Assembly: GCF_023283985.1 (NCBI RefSeq)
Contig: NZ_JAKIKU010000003.1
Span: forward strand, 124,001 to 188,000
Reading direction: 5' to 3'
DNA from: Shewanella electrodiphila
GTDB lineage: Bacteria > Pseudomonadota > Gammaproteobacteria > Enterobacterales > Shewanellaceae
Length of the DNA stretch: 64,000 bases
A program made the position numbers and the translations under genes. How positions within the stretch are numbered: position 1 is the first letter of the stretch; the number at the start of each line of letters is the position of its first letter. The notes under the pieces are model-generated. The model was not told the DNA's origin, searched no databases, and was given only the letters and a program-made list of their open reading frames with translations. Of the stretch, positions 8,590-17,989 are shown in pieces.

Positions 8590-10185
8590 ATGAGTCAACC
8601 TGACGATAAATACAGTATTAACAATACTGATTACGAAGTAGGACAAGATAATATTCAAAAATGGGGATTTGATATCCATAATCCGGTTTTTGGGATCAGC
8701 GCAGGTTTAATTGCCGTGTTTCTAATTGCCCTGCTCGCTGTTGAGCCAAGTACAGCTAAAGAAGTGCTTGATGGTGCTAAATGGAAGATCATCAATAACT
8801 TTGATGTTGTTTTCATGTGGTCTGCAAATTTTTTCTTAATTTTTTGTATCGTTTTAATCATCTCACCATTTAGAAAGATCCGTCTTGGTGGCAATGACGC
8901 TGTCCCTGAATACTCAATATTTTCATGGATGGCAATGCTATTTGCTGCAGGCATGGGAATTGGACTGATGTTTTGGGGCTTAGCAGAACCCGCAGCGCAC
9001 TATACTGGTTGGTTTGAAACGCCAGGTGGTGTCGAGCCATTTACTGAAGAAGCCATTAAAGCCTCTCTTGGTGCAACCATGTTCCATTGGGGTCTCCACC
9101 CTTGGGCAATATATGCAGTAGTCGCGCTATCAATGGCTTTCTTTGCATTTAATAAAGGCTTACCCCTTTCCATGCGTTCAGCGTTTTATCCTATTTTAGG
9201 CGATAGAACCTGGGGTTGGTTTGGTCATATTATTGATATACTAGCAGTGCTTGCTACACTATTTGGCTTAGCAACATCACTAGGGCTAGGTGCTCAACAA
9301 GCTGCAAGTGGTATCAGTCATGTATTTGGGATCAGTAACGGCATTTCAACCCAGCTCATCATAGTTGCATTTGTTACGTCATTAGCTATTTTATCCGTTG
9401 TACGAGGTATGCACGGTGGCGTAAAAGTACTCAGTAATATTAATTTATTGGCCGCTTTCGCGTTATTATTATTCATCATCATAATGACCTTTTCAGTCAC
9501 ACTGACCTATTTACCCATTACTATCATGGGTTATATTGAAAACATCATCCCGTTAAGTAATCCACATGGCCGAGAAGACGAAGCCTGGATGCATGGTTGG
9601 ACAGTATTTTACTGGGCTTGGTGGATATCTTGGTCACCGTGTGTCGGCATGTTTATCGCTCGTATTTCTCGTGGTAGAACAGTGAAAGAGTTCTTACTTG
9701 GCGTATTGCTAATACCGACAGCGATTACGATTTTTTGGATGGCAACATTTGGCGGTAATGCCATTGATCAAATAATCAATCAAGTCGGTGAATTAGGCGC
9801 AAATGGCCTAACAGATATCACTCTAGCGCTATTTCAGGCTTATGATGTAATGCCGATGAGCTCAATTATTTCGGTACTTTCAATCGTACTGATTATGGTT
9901 TTCTTCATCACCTCATCTGACTCTGCATCATTAGTCATAGACAGTATTACCTCTGGCGGTAAGATTGATGCGCCAATCCCACAGCGTATATTCTGGGCAA
10001 CTACTGAAGGCGCTATTGCAGCTGTTCTATTATATGTTGGTGGCACTCAAGCGATACAAGCACTTCAAGCAGGAACCATTTCTACAGGTCTCCCCTTCAC
10101 CATAATCTTGCTTACTATGTGTGTAAGCTTAACGATGGGCTTGAAATCGGAGATGGATATTAATCGAAAAAACTACGCTAAATAA
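8590..10185 (+). CDS. BCCT-family betaine/choline/carnitine transporter
   Basis: A 531-residue secondary transporter with the twelve-helix BCCT core. The signature glycine-rich stretch FAAGMGIGLMFWGLAEPAAH and the tryptophan box WAWWISWSPCVGMFIARISRGR are present. BCCT carriers import glycine betaine, choline, carnitine or similar quaternary amines with Na+ or H+, mainly for osmoprotection, which fits a marine cell. The C-terminal tail after the last helix is short (about 15 residues), so a long osmosensing domain like that of BetP is absent. It has its own promoter region and terminator. Exact substrate unknown. Confidence 0.94.
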   Translation: MSQPDDKYSINNTDYEVGQDNIQKWGFDIHNPVFGISAGLIAVFLIALLAVEPSTAKEVLDGAKWKIINNFDVVFMWSANFFLIFCIVLIISPFRKIRLGGNDAVPEYSIFSWMAMLFAAGMGIGLMFWGLAEPAAHYTGWFETPGGVEPFTEEAIKASLGATMFHWGLHPWAIYAVVALSMAFFAFNKGLPLSMRSAFYPILGDRTWGWFGHIIDILAVLATLFGLATSLGLGAQQAASGISHVFGISNGISTQLIIVAFVTSLAILSVVRGMHGGVKVLSNINLLAAFALLLFIIIMTFSVTLTYLPITIMGYIENIIPLSNPHGREDEAWMHGWTVFYWAWWISWSPCVGMFIARISRGRTVKEFLLGVLLIPTAITIFWMATFGGNAIDQIINQVGELGANGLTDITLALFQAYDVMPMSSIISVLSIVLIMVFFITSSDSASLVIDSITSGGKIDAPIPQRIFWATTEGAIAAVLLYVGGTQAIQALQAGTISTGLPFTIILLTMCVSLTMGLKSEMDINRKNYAK

Positions 10186-10224
10186 TTTTTGTAGTTCAAG
10201 TTAAGATCTCATTTAATAGAATAT

Positions 10225-10266
10225 AAAAACCAGCAAGACGCTATAAAAATAGACTTGCTGGTTTTT
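10225..10266. terminator. Bidirectional intrinsic terminator
   Basis: A 13-bp perfect stem (10225-10237 / 10254-10266) with a 16-base loop between the convergent BCCT and cupin genes. A T-run follows on + and the A-run of the left arm gives a T-run on -. Confidence 0.85.
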
Positions 10267-10283
10267 TTACGCCTTAACATTGA

Positions 10284-10805
10284 CTATTCTTTAACCTGCA
10301 AAGATGGTTCGACAATAACGCCTTTATTACTTGCTCTAGTAATAAAAAACTTCATTGGTACATCACCTGTATTAAATATGCCGTGTAAGTCCCAGGGCGA
10401 AACATATAATACATCGCCAGTTTTTGCAGGTGTTTCTACACCGTTTAATGTCCAAATCCCCGAACCTTCTACAATGTATAAATACTCTTCTTCAGCATGT
10501 TGGTGAGGCGGATGAATTTCATTGTTAGGTTCTATAATTGCCAAACCCACAATCGTATCCTTGGTGCCTATTGTTTCGCCGTAAAAATAAGTATAGAAAT
10601 CACTACCATCGTAAGCTGTCTTATGGGTGTCTTCAAAGTTAACAATACTTGATTGAATATGAATATTTGACTCGTTATTTACAATGTTAATTTCATTTGA
10701 GTCTGTATTTTGCACAAAGGCACACGACGTCATTAAAATTATTGATATTAAAATAGTTAAGTAAAACTTTGATACTTTAACAATTTCTTGCAGATTATTT
10801 TTCAT
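10284..10805 (-). CDS. Cupin-domain lipoprotein
   Basis: A 173-residue protein with an N-terminal lipoprotein signal (ILISIILMTSC, lipid Cys near residue 28) and a C-terminal cupin_2 barrel. Motif 1 is PPHQHAEEEYLYIVEGSG (metal-binding His-x-His-x-Glu) and motif 2 is YVSPWDLHGIFNTGD. The combination suggests a membrane-anchored periplasmic small-ligand binding or isomerase protein. It stands alone, with a terminator downstream and a 208-bp gap upstream. Function is not predicted beyond the fold. Confidence 0.85.
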   Translation of the reverse strand: MKNNLQEIVKVSKFYLTILISIILMTSCAFVQNTDSNEINIVNNESNIHIQSSIVNFEDTHKTAYDGSDFYTYFYGETIGTKDTIVGLAIIEPNNEIHPPHQHAEEEYLYIVEGSGIWTLNGVETPAKTGDVLYVSPWDLHGIFNTGDVPMKFFITRASNKGVIVEPSLQVKE

Positions 10806-11013
10806 TGCTTGTCCCTTACCGCAAATAAATTGCCAACTTTAACTTGAGCACTGTCATAAAAATGTATGCAGCCAGATACCTATTAAACTGAGCCATTAAC
10901 CCTTCACCAACTCGTTAAAACTTCATGTATTAATATAACCATAGACACATATATCCATAACTGTGATTAGGTTTAACTTATCAATTTTAGGTATATGCAT
11001 TGTCGTTATTAAG

Positions 11014-12021
11014 CTATTTATCATTAGTAAAAATAGCATCGAGCTTAATACGTTCAACTGTATTTAATTCGGGTGAACCACCTTGCATACCAGAGCCAGA
11101 GGCAATCCATAGGTAACCATTTATTTCGATTACACCACTCCCGTGTCTTCCTTGAATTAAAGAAGGTTTTTTCCGCCATTGTTTGGATTGGCTATCAAAT
11201 AAATGAACTTCTTCATGGGCTTTATTGGGATCGGCACTTTCTCCACCGACTACAATAAAATCATCTTGATGAGCAAATATTGCAATGCCAGCTCTGGGGG
11301 TTGGCAATTCGTTTTGTACTACTTTCCATTCATTAGTCTCGATATTCAACACATCTAGTTTACCTTCAACTAACTCAAAGACTTGTTTGTGCTTGCCTAG
11401 TGTTCTTCGTCCACCAGCAACATAAATATGATTATTTATGAGCGCAGCTTGAGCATGGTCACGCGCGTGAGGAGCATCATCAAGAATAGTCCATGTATTG
11501 GTAATAAAGTCATACCGATCGACCCAGTTAACATTGCCATCTAGGTGACCATTGGTAATACCGCCAATAAGATAAAGCGAGTTGTTTTTAATCACAGCAA
11601 CGGCACTACCTCTTAATCTTGCCTCTGGAATAGCAGGACCTTTTTCCCATTTGTTTTTATGCGGATAAAAATAGTAAATATTTCTTACTGGAGTTTCAGC
11701 AGGGTAAGCACCCGTTAAGGCGCCGGCTATTACAATTTTGTTCTGCCATACACTTGGTTGGAAATGGTGTAATTCTATGGGCGATGCTTGTAGAGGACGC
11801 CACGATAATAAATCAGGATCAAATTCATCAACGGCTTTTACACCTCTACCACCAATTAAATAACCTTTATCTTCAAATTTTACAAAGCCCGCTTCGTGGC
11901 GTGCAGAGAAAGAGTTCGAGGTTTCTACTTGCTGCCAAGTTGTTGTAGCTGTTGCGTCTAGTACAACACATAGTGAAACACACAAGACCACAAAAAAAAG
12001 TGGAATATTGGTAATTTTCAT
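11014..12021 (-). CDS. Secreted Kelch-repeat beta-propeller protein
   Basis: A 335-residue protein with a cleavable signal (to about residue 26, DATATT) and five to six Kelch repeats with the GG doublet (YLIGGRGV, YLIGGITN, YVAGGRRT, IVVGGES, then a degenerate repeat near SGSGMQGG). Kelch propellers bind partners, and some relatives are sialic-acid mutarotases or galactose-oxidase-like, but no catalytic motif was recognised here. It starts 2 bp after the stop of the upstream nucleoside-hydrolase-like gene, so the two are almost surely co-transcribed and may act on one ligand. Confidence 0.85.
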   Translation of the reverse strand: MKITNIPLFFVVLCVSLCVVLDATATTTWQQVETSNSFSARHEAGFVKFEDKGYLIGGRGVKAVDEFDPDLLSWRPLQASPIELHHFQPSVWQNKIVIAGALTGAYPAETPVRNIYYFYPHKNKWEKGPAIPEARLRGSAVAVIKNNSLYLIGGITNGHLDGNVNWVDRYDFITNTWTILDDAPHARDHAQAALINNHIYVAGGRRTLGKHKQVFELVEGKLDVLNIETNEWKVVQNELPTPRAGIAIFAHQDDFIVVGGESADPNKAHEEVHLFDSQSKQWRKKPSLIQGRHGSGVIEINGYLWIASGSGMQGGSPELNTVERIKLDAIFTNDK

Positions 12022-12023
12022 GA

Positions 12024-12863
12024 CTATTTCTCTGAAGTCGTTTTGTTAAACTTAGTAAAAAACGCCGCTACCGTTGGTGTGTCATTAATACCCAATATAT
12101 AAGTGACTTCAACTAAGTCAGAAAAATCAACACCCCCTGCTGAAATCGCCTTATTATCGTAGCGCCCATTAATACCGTTATATTTAGTACATATTTCATT
12201 GGCCTGTTTCCAAACTTTTGCTGACAAAAGCCTGGTATCTTCAAGGTTTTTACTTAAGTAGGATTGATTGTTAAATCCTGGGGTACCGTTTCCTTCTTTA
12301 TTACCGTCGGCAATTCTTATGTAATGAGTGTTTTGCTTGACGTAATTTAATGCATCTACGCTTGTTTCTTGTTCATTCCAATCTGCGTGTTGCACTACGA
12401 TTATTTGTTCTTTAGAAAATGAGATATTGAATTCAGCCAGTGCTGTTAATATTTCTTGAGTAAAATCACTTTGCCCTGCCTCTACCATCCAAACATTGCC
12501 ACCATCAGATAATGTTTTGTTTATCTTTTTGATGCTTCTATAGATAGAGTTTTGTCTGTCGTTATGTGCATCTGTCCAGTTTTGCTTGAACACCATATCA
12601 AATAGATTATTTGCCGGAACATAGGCACCTGCTTGTATGCCATAAGTGCCGCTGATAGCATAATAATTCAGTTTTTTATATTCTTTAGATTTCAGTATTA
12701 AATCGAATGCTGCAATAGTATGGACATCATCAACATCTGTTTTAAGATCAAAATTTAAAAGCAGTAGGTCTTTATCTATCTCAAACTTTTGATCCAAGGC
12801 ATAACCATTAAAAGATAAAAATATCATTACGATAATAAATAAAGATTGAAATATGTATTTCAT
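12024..12863 (-). CDS. Exported nucleoside-hydrolase-fold protein
   Basis: A 279-residue protein with a signal peptide ending near NGYALDQ. The mature start FDLKTDVDDVHTIAAFDL resembles the DxDxxxDD calcium-binding signature of the inosine/uridine nucleoside hydrolase superfamily, and a late Asp (GGVDFSDLVEV) could complete the site. The ATG at 12863 is preferred over the one at 12881 because GAGG sits 6 bases before it. The next gene, a Kelch protein, begins 2 bp after its stop. A true nucleosidase reaction is uncertain; some relatives act on other N- or O-glycosides. Confidence 0.65.
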   Translation of the reverse strand: MKYIFQSLFIIVMIFLSFNGYALDQKFEIDKDLLLLNFDLKTDVDDVHTIAAFDLILKSKEYKKLNYYAISGTYGIQAGAYVPANNLFDMVFKQNWTDAHNDRQNSIYRSIKKINKTLSDGGNVWMVEAGQSDFTQEILTALAEFNISFSKEQIIVVQHADWNEQETSVDALNYVKQNTHYIRIADGNKEGNGTPGFNNQSYLSKNLEDTRLLSAKVWKQANEICTKYNGINGRYDNKAISAGGVDFSDLVEVTYILGINDTPTVAAFFTKFNKTTSEK

Positions 12864-13076
12864 GTTGAGCCTCATGGACATTTAGTTGCCAGTTATTGTT
12901 AACATGACCATAACCATAGCGCGCACAGATTGCAACATCATTAATTTCAGTAAACCTTGTATAATTGACTTTATTACTTGAAACTTCGATTTGTCATTAT
13001 ATTAATGTGCTGATGTAATTCACTGAAAGTGGTTAATCAAAAAGCTTAACAACAATACTGACACCGGAGGAAGATA

Positions 13077-13153
13077 AAACCTCTCCATGCTCTATGTGAT
13101 AGAAGTTTAATAAATCAATATTACATATAGAGAAAACAAACAGAGAGAGGTTT
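13077..13153 (-). terminator. Imperfect hairpin, possible terminator of GNAT gene
   Basis: AAACCTCTC (13077-13085) pairs with GAGAGGTTT (13145-13153), with further partial pairing inside (CTCTATGT with ACATATAGAG). It lies immediately after the stop of the minus-strand acetyltransferase, and a T-rich stretch follows in that direction. Confidence 0.4.
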
Positions 13154-13154
13154 A

Positions 13155-13652
13155 TTATTGGGGATATGAACTCACTAGTTCAACTGTGTTGGTTAGATTA
13201 ATTTTCATCTCTACTAATGACTTAGTAAAGCCGACTTTCTCATATGCCCGTATAGCAGCATCATTGGCATCATAAACGTCTAGATATAAGTCAAACACGC
13301 CACGACTTTTACTCCAATCTATGAGGTTATCAATAATCATCTTATTGATACCTAACCCTCTGTATTCTGACTCCACATACATAAAACCAAGGTAGGTATG
13401 TGTAGTATGTTCGAGAGACTGTTTAGATTCTCTAATTTGACCGTAACCAGTGCCAATAATCACTCCGTTAATTTCAGCTACAATCAAATTTGAATCATCA
13501 CCTGAAAGTAAGTGATTTAAATCATAATAAGCTGCATTTATAGGTTTAATACTTGGGTTAAAAGGCCGTTCTGCTTCAACCACTTTTTGCTCTAAGCTCA
13601 ATAAATCAGCTTTATCTGCTGAAGTTGCTTTTCTAAGGAATAAATTTTTCAA
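13155..13652 (-). CDS. GNAT-family N-acetyltransferase
   Basis: A 165-residue GNAT enzyme. Acetyl-CoA-binding motif A is visible as YVESEYRGLGINKMIIDNLI at about residues 92-111, and motif B as LDVYDANDAAIRAYEKVGF near residues 123-141. It would acetylate an amine; the substrate is unknown. The start codon is TTG (13650-13652) with a strong AGGTGGTGAG ribosome-binding site. It stands alone between short intergenic gaps. Confidence 0.88.
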   Translation of the reverse strand: MKNLFLRKATSADKADLLSLEQKVVEAERPFNPSIKPINAAYYDLNHLLSGDDSNLIVAEINGVIIGTGYGQIRESKQSLEHTTHTYLGFMYVESEYRGLGINKMIIDNLIDWSKSRGVFDLYLDVYDANDAAIRAYEKVGFTKSLVEMKINLTNTVELVSSYPQ

Positions 13653-13788
13653 TTAAGCTCACCACCTTATTGTTTATGCATCAATATCAATACTGACATG
13701 AGTTTTAGCCTAGTCGATATTAAATACGGTAAGCTTTCGTAAATGACTGATCGCAGCTTTAATTCTGAAGAAGTATTAATATCACATC

Positions 13789-14451
13789 TTACCAAGGTAA
13801 GACTTGACCATTAGAGTGCTTAAACACACCAGATTGACTCATATCGAGTTCATTGATTAACCCTACAATACGAGCCGCTGACTCGACTGCTGAGATATCA
13901 CCACCATGGTTAACCATATCAGTCTGCACGTAGCCTGGATGATAAATACCAACAGCTATATTTTTATCAGCAAGATCATGACTTAACGACATTGAAGCCG
14001 CATTTAATGCCGCTTTCGACATGCGATATCCATAACGTCCGCCAGAAGTATTATCTTCAATAGAGCCCATACGAGAAGTGATCATCGCAACTTTACTGCC
14101 CGGATTAAGTTGATTTTGCAGTGAAGCAACAACCCTAAGCGGTGCGACGGCATTGACTTCAAACTGTTGTCTGATGGTATCTAAATTAAGATGTGATAAT
14201 TGCTCATCGCGTAAAATACCGGCATTGCAAATAAGAATATCAATAGCCACACCCGCAAGCGAAGTGTGCATATTATGAATCCCCTCATCTGTCGCAACAT
14301 CAATTTGTGTAATCACATTAATATCCAGCGCTTCTAACTCATCAGAAGTGTGGCGACACAAACCAAATACCTTACACCCTTGTTGCTTAAATAGTTGTGC
14401 TAAAGCTAAACCGATACCTCGGTTAGCCCCTGTAATAACAACGTTAGACAT
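13789..14451 (-). CDS. Short-chain dehydrogenase/reductase
   Basis: A 220-residue SDR. The NAD(P)-binding motif TGANRGIG is at residues 6-13, followed by NAGI, the active-site Ser in ITSRMGS and the YGYRMSK catalytic Tyr-x3-Lys. It resembles the CsgA/YciK-like C-factor group of single-domain SDRs. The ATG at 14451 is chosen over 14508 because it directly begins the Rossmann strand and follows GGGTATT. Substrate is not predictable. Confidence 0.9.
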   Translation of the reverse strand: MSNVVITGANRGIGLALAQLFKQQGCKVFGLCRHTSDELEALDINVITQIDVATDEGIHNMHTSLAGVAIDILICNAGILRDEQLSHLNLDTIRQQFEVNAVAPLRVVASLQNQLNPGSKVAMITSRMGSIEDNTSGGRYGYRMSKAALNAASMSLSHDLADKNIAVGIYHPGYVQTDMVNHGGDISAVESAARIVGLINELDMSQSGVFKHSNGQVLPW

Positions 14452-14518
14452 TACAATACCCTTAAAATCTTTGATAACATTAATGAAAAGTATCAATAAA
14501 ATTGACACATACCAAGTC

Positions 14519-14962
14519 CTAAAACTTCACCATCCCGTTTTGGTAACCGTATCGCTGATAAAATGATTCTTTACCTTTTACAGATAATAATCCTACAGTC
14601 GCTCCATTGCAGACCGTATCAGCCAAGTAACATTGAATATGTTCCATAATAAAATGCCCTAAGCCCTGACCTTGATAATGGTTTTTTACCACAACATCTT
14701 GTACATAATAAAACAAAGCTCCATCACCAATAATCCTGCCATAATCAGCTAAATTATTGTCACAATATAAGCAAACATGAAATAAAGATTGATTCAAACT
14801 GTTTTGCGCCAGTGTTGGGTCCACTTCTCCCTAACCAGCATCAGCTCTTATTTGATTAAACGCTCGCACTGATGGCGAGTTGAAACATATATTTACTTTA
14901 TGTTCCTTATCATCATGGCGGACAAAATGATCAAAAGATTGCTTTAGCAGATTAAGATTCAT
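14519..14962 (-). pseudogene. GNAT acetyltransferase interrupted by one amber codon
   Basis: The minus-strand frame from ATG 14962 (good GGGGGA ribosome-binding site) reads 43 residues ending IRADAG, then TAG at 14833-14831, then GEVDPTLAQNSLNQSLF and a normal GNAT core (VKNHYQGQGLGHFIMEHI, FYQRYGYQNG) to the stop at 14519. The frame is otherwise unbroken over 147 codons, a usual GNAT length, and related proteins commonly read AGWG at this spot, so a TGG to TAG change (Trp45 to stop) explains it. A short product could start at GTG 14824 but would lack the first strand. Sequencing error or amber readthrough are alternatives. Confidence 0.8.
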
Positions 14963-15038
14963 CAAAATCCCCCCGTGTTACCTATACGATAGGTTTAATG
15001 GCAAAATATCGTTATCAACATTTAACGACTAACAAAGC

Positions 15039-15067
15039 AAAAAACCTAGCAAAATGCTAGGTTTTTT
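15039..15067 (-). terminator. Intrinsic terminator downstream of sulfatase
   Basis: A 13-bp perfect stem (15039-15051 / 15055-15067) with an AAA loop; the core is CCTAGCA/TGCTAGG. On the minus strand it ends in six T residues, 66 bp past the sulfatase stop. It could also stop plus-strand transcription. Confidence 0.88.
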
Positions 15068-15132
15068 GAAAAATGACGAAGACCACATTTAACTTCAAGC
15101 TTTAGGGCTACATCGACGTCATCTTCTTTCAG

Positions 15133-16683
15133 TCAAAGCAAAGGTGTAGTTCTCATACCTGAAGACCTTATATTGAGGTATTGAGCTAACATGTTTTCCG
15201 CTAGCACCTTAAACTCTTGATTATTTATTAAGTTTTTTTGTTCATGTTCTTCTTTATTAGCATCAAGATCAAACAGTGCAACAGGCTTCCAATCAGTTAG
15301 ATTTCGGTTAGTTTTGATAATTAATTTCCATTGTTCTTTTCTTAATACCACTTGAAAATCAGTGCCACCTTGTTGCAGCATAAACTCTCTGCTGGCTAAC
15401 TCAGTTTTACCATCAAAAAGCGGTAAAAGATTCATAGAATCCATCATTTGATTTTCATTTGCTTCAAAACCAGTAACAGCAGCAATGGTCGCGACTACAT
15501 CGTGTGCCATTATCGGTTCATTTACGATCTCGCCTTTAGAAATCATCTCAGGCCAATGAATAATAAATGGTACTCTATGACCGCCTTCATAAGCTGAATT
15601 TTTGCCATCTCTATACTCACCTGAAGCTCTGTGTCCGCTCGCTTGACTAAATAATAACCCCCCGTTATCAGATGTAATCATCAATAACGTATTGTCATAC
15701 ATTCCCTTGGCTTTAAGTGCTTTTACAATGCGAGCTATTTGAAGATCTAATTCCACAATCATATCAAGGTGAGCAGTCGGTGTACTGCCTTTTACTTTTA
15801 CCCCATCAAAAGTTGCGGGGGGAATATGCGGAAGATGCGGCATCGGTGATGCGTAGTAAAGTAAAAACGGCTTTTTATTATTTTGGCGATGAATATAATC
15901 AACCGCTTTTTGAGAAATAATATCACCCATTTTACGGGTGTCCCAAGCAGAATCACCCATCCCAGGACCTTTGCTGGATACTATTTCTGGCACTACTGCA
16001 GAGCTTTCATCAATTAAAATAACTTTCGAATTTTCGGTTAATGGATACCATTTAGAATTTTCAAAAGCCATATAATTAGGTCCTTGAATCCCATCTGGTA
16101 ACATGAAACTGTATTCAAAACCTACATGTTCTGGGCCACCGCCAACAATTTGGGATAAATCAACCTTAGGTAAATACCCTCTTTTTTCACCTCGATAAAT
16201 TGTTGACCCCTCCTTGGTTTTGTAATCCCCCCCTAAATGCCATTTGCCAATAAAGCCTGTATTGTAACCTTGTGTTTGTCCAATACGGCCAATGGTGGCA
16301 TCAGTTTTTTTGAAAGGAGACTCTTTATACATACTCCATGTCCCCCATGGCGCATTGCTTCGATAGGTACTATTACCCGTCATCATACCGTATCGAGTCG
16401 GAGAACAAAGTGCAGTTGTTGCATGAGCATCACTAAACCACAGGCCCTGCTGACTTAATTGATCAAGGGTGGGTGTTTCAAATAATGGCTTGCCATTAAT
16501 TAAATCACGGGTGTAATAGCTCACATCACCCAAACCAAGATCATCAGCCATGATCAAAACAATATTGGGTCTTTCTGGCTGTTGGTTTGAAGATGAAGCT
16601 AAATGGGGTTTGGATAAAACTGGCTGACTTAAACTCGCGATTAAACATGGTATTATCGTGCCAATGCTGTAATGATATTTCAT
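15133..16683 (-). CDS. S1-family sulfatase 1, periplasmic
   Basis: A 516-residue type I sulfatase with a signal peptide (to about residue 24). The metal-binding start is IVLIMADDLGLGD, and the formylglycine site CSPTR has its Cys at residue 93 followed by the expected TG. GKWHLGGDY and TSDNGG supply further active-site residues. It hydrolyses sulfate esters, probably on a polysaccharide fragment. It is the last gene of a minus-strand run (GH2, sulfatase 2, propeller, then a 232-bp gap) and is followed by a clear terminator. Subfamily is not assigned with certainty. Confidence 0.93.
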   Translation of the reverse strand: MKYHYSIGTIIPCLIASLSQPVLSKPHLASSSNQQPERPNIVLIMADDLGLGDVSYYTRDLINGKPLFETPTLDQLSQQGLWFSDAHATTALCSPTRYGMMTGNSTYRSNAPWGTWSMYKESPFKKTDATIGRIGQTQGYNTGFIGKWHLGGDYKTKEGSTIYRGEKRGYLPKVDLSQIVGGGPEHVGFEYSFMLPDGIQGPNYMAFENSKWYPLTENSKVILIDESSAVVPEIVSSKGPGMGDSAWDTRKMGDIISQKAVDYIHRQNNKKPFLLYYASPMPHLPHIPPATFDGVKVKGSTPTAHLDMIVELDLQIARIVKALKAKGMYDNTLLMITSDNGGLLFSQASGHRASGEYRDGKNSAYEGGHRVPFIIHWPEMISKGEIVNEPIMAHDVVATIAAVTGFEANENQMMDSMNLLPLFDGKTELASREFMLQQGGTDFQVVLRKEQWKLIIKTNRNLTDWKPVALFDLDANKEEHEQKNLINNQEFKVLAENMLAQYLNIRSSGMRTTPLL

Positions 16684-16915
16684 TTGGTCTAATGTCCTGA
16701 ATGGTTGAGGCTGATACTGTTGCCATCCGCAAAGTGATTCTTAAAACGTGAGTTACAGCTAGCCCTTAGCAGAATATTTAATCGCTATTTTACTGGCTAA
16801 ATACCAAGGTATTGATATTTCATACTGTAACGGATACTTAAAATATATGCAGAATAACGACAATCTAATAAGACACCCTTGCTAAAAATTTTCAACAAGG
16901 GTAAGCCAAAAATGA

Positions 16916-17989
16916 TTAATCTAGTTTTAATACCACACCAGAGGAGGTGTTCTGCTTGCCTCCCATTAACGCCATAAACAAGTACTCTGGTTTGCCGTCC
17001 TCCATCAACACTTGCGGTCTTTCCATACGCTGAATTTTTTTCTCGTCGGTATAATGGGTGTTGGTTTTATATCCTAACATTGGACTTGACCAATTGATCC
17101 CATCATCAGACTCAAGCATGAGTCCTACATGAGGATGAATAACCCCCATATCTCGCATGACCATATAGTAAGTATTATTAGAAAAATATACGTACGCATC
17201 TTCTACTTGTTTTTTGATATTAGAAAAGGATACCAATGGGTTTTTCTCATGTTTTAAATAAGGCCCTTCAATCTTAGAGGATATAGCAACGCCCATTTTT
17301 CGCATATTATCGTTGTATCTATCCCAGGCTTTATAATATAACCAGTATTCGCCATTCGGATGTTGTAGCAGCGCAGGATTAGTGGTTAAGTAGCTATCCC
17401 AATCCGCTTTATTGGCACTAATATCAAGGATAGGTTCGTCACTAACCCGTTCAAATGGCCCATACAAACTATCAGACACTGCGAGCCCTATTCGTTGTGT
17501 TGAGGCATGGTGGCCATCAAAATCTTTGGCTTTACCTAGATTATTGCCAATAAAAAATAGCGCATATTTGTCCCCAACTTTTTGTATCGTCGGGTTATGT
17601 ATCGTGTCTGCATCCCAGTATTCACCGCCTCGGCCAGCCAATACTGTCCCCATTACGGTATAAGGGCCTTCTGGCTTGTCAGCTACCGCATGGGCAATTT
17701 CACTGTGACTCAACCAATGTCCATGGGTACCGCGCCAGCGTGAAAAAAATACGTGAATCTTACCGTCTTCACCCTTGATGGGGGAAACGCCCCAAACATT
17801 CCAATTTTTCTCTTCTAAAATACGCACGCCAGTGGTTAATGACTGACTAAAATCAGACTCTACAATTCCAGCTGCCGCAAGGTCGGTTGGTATAGCATGA
17901 TCTGACATAAACTCTTCACTTTGCCCCATAAATGCCACAGAGCTCAATAAAGCAGCTGCCACAATCGTTTTTATAAATTTCATATTCAT
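16916..17989 (-). CDS. Five-bladed beta-propeller glycosidase-like protein (GH43-like) 1
   Basis: A 357-residue exported protein (signal to about residue 24). Five propeller blades are suggested by repeated DGKI/DKYALFF/GEYWLYY strands. Elements shared with the lipoprotein paralogue at 38559-39650 are [24 protein letters not shown] text, YWDxxTxHNPT, a central ED pair (VEDAYVYF) and ERPQV; the conserved Asp, Glu and Glu are candidate catalytic residues as in GH43/GH32/GH117 folds. No standard family motif fits fully. Its ATG overlaps the stop of sulfatase 2 by one base (TAATG), so the two are translationally coupled and may act in sequence. Confidence 0.75.
   Translation of the reverse strand: MNMKFIKTIVAAALLSSVAFMGQSEEFMSDHAIPTDLAAAGIVESDFSQSLTTGVRILEEKNWNVWGVSPIKGEDGKIHVFFSRWRGTHGHWLSHSEIAHAVADKPEGPYTVMGTVLAGRGGEYWDADTIHNPTIQKVGDKYALFFIGNNLGKAKDFDGHHASTQRIGLAVSDSLYGPFERVSDEPILDISANKADWDSYLTTNPALLQHPNGEYWLYYKAWDRYNDNMRKMGVAISSKIEGPYLKHEKNPLVSFSNIKKQVEDAYVYFSNNTYYMVMRDMGVIHPHVGLMLESDDGINWSSPMLGYKTNTHYTDEKKIQRMERPQVLMEDGKPEYLFMALMGGKQNTSSGVVLKLD

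Noticed and set aside
16875..16902. Hairpin ACCCTTG/CAAGGGT after propeller 1 as a terminator
   Set aside because: Short 7-bp stem, 14-base loop and no T-run on the minus strand.
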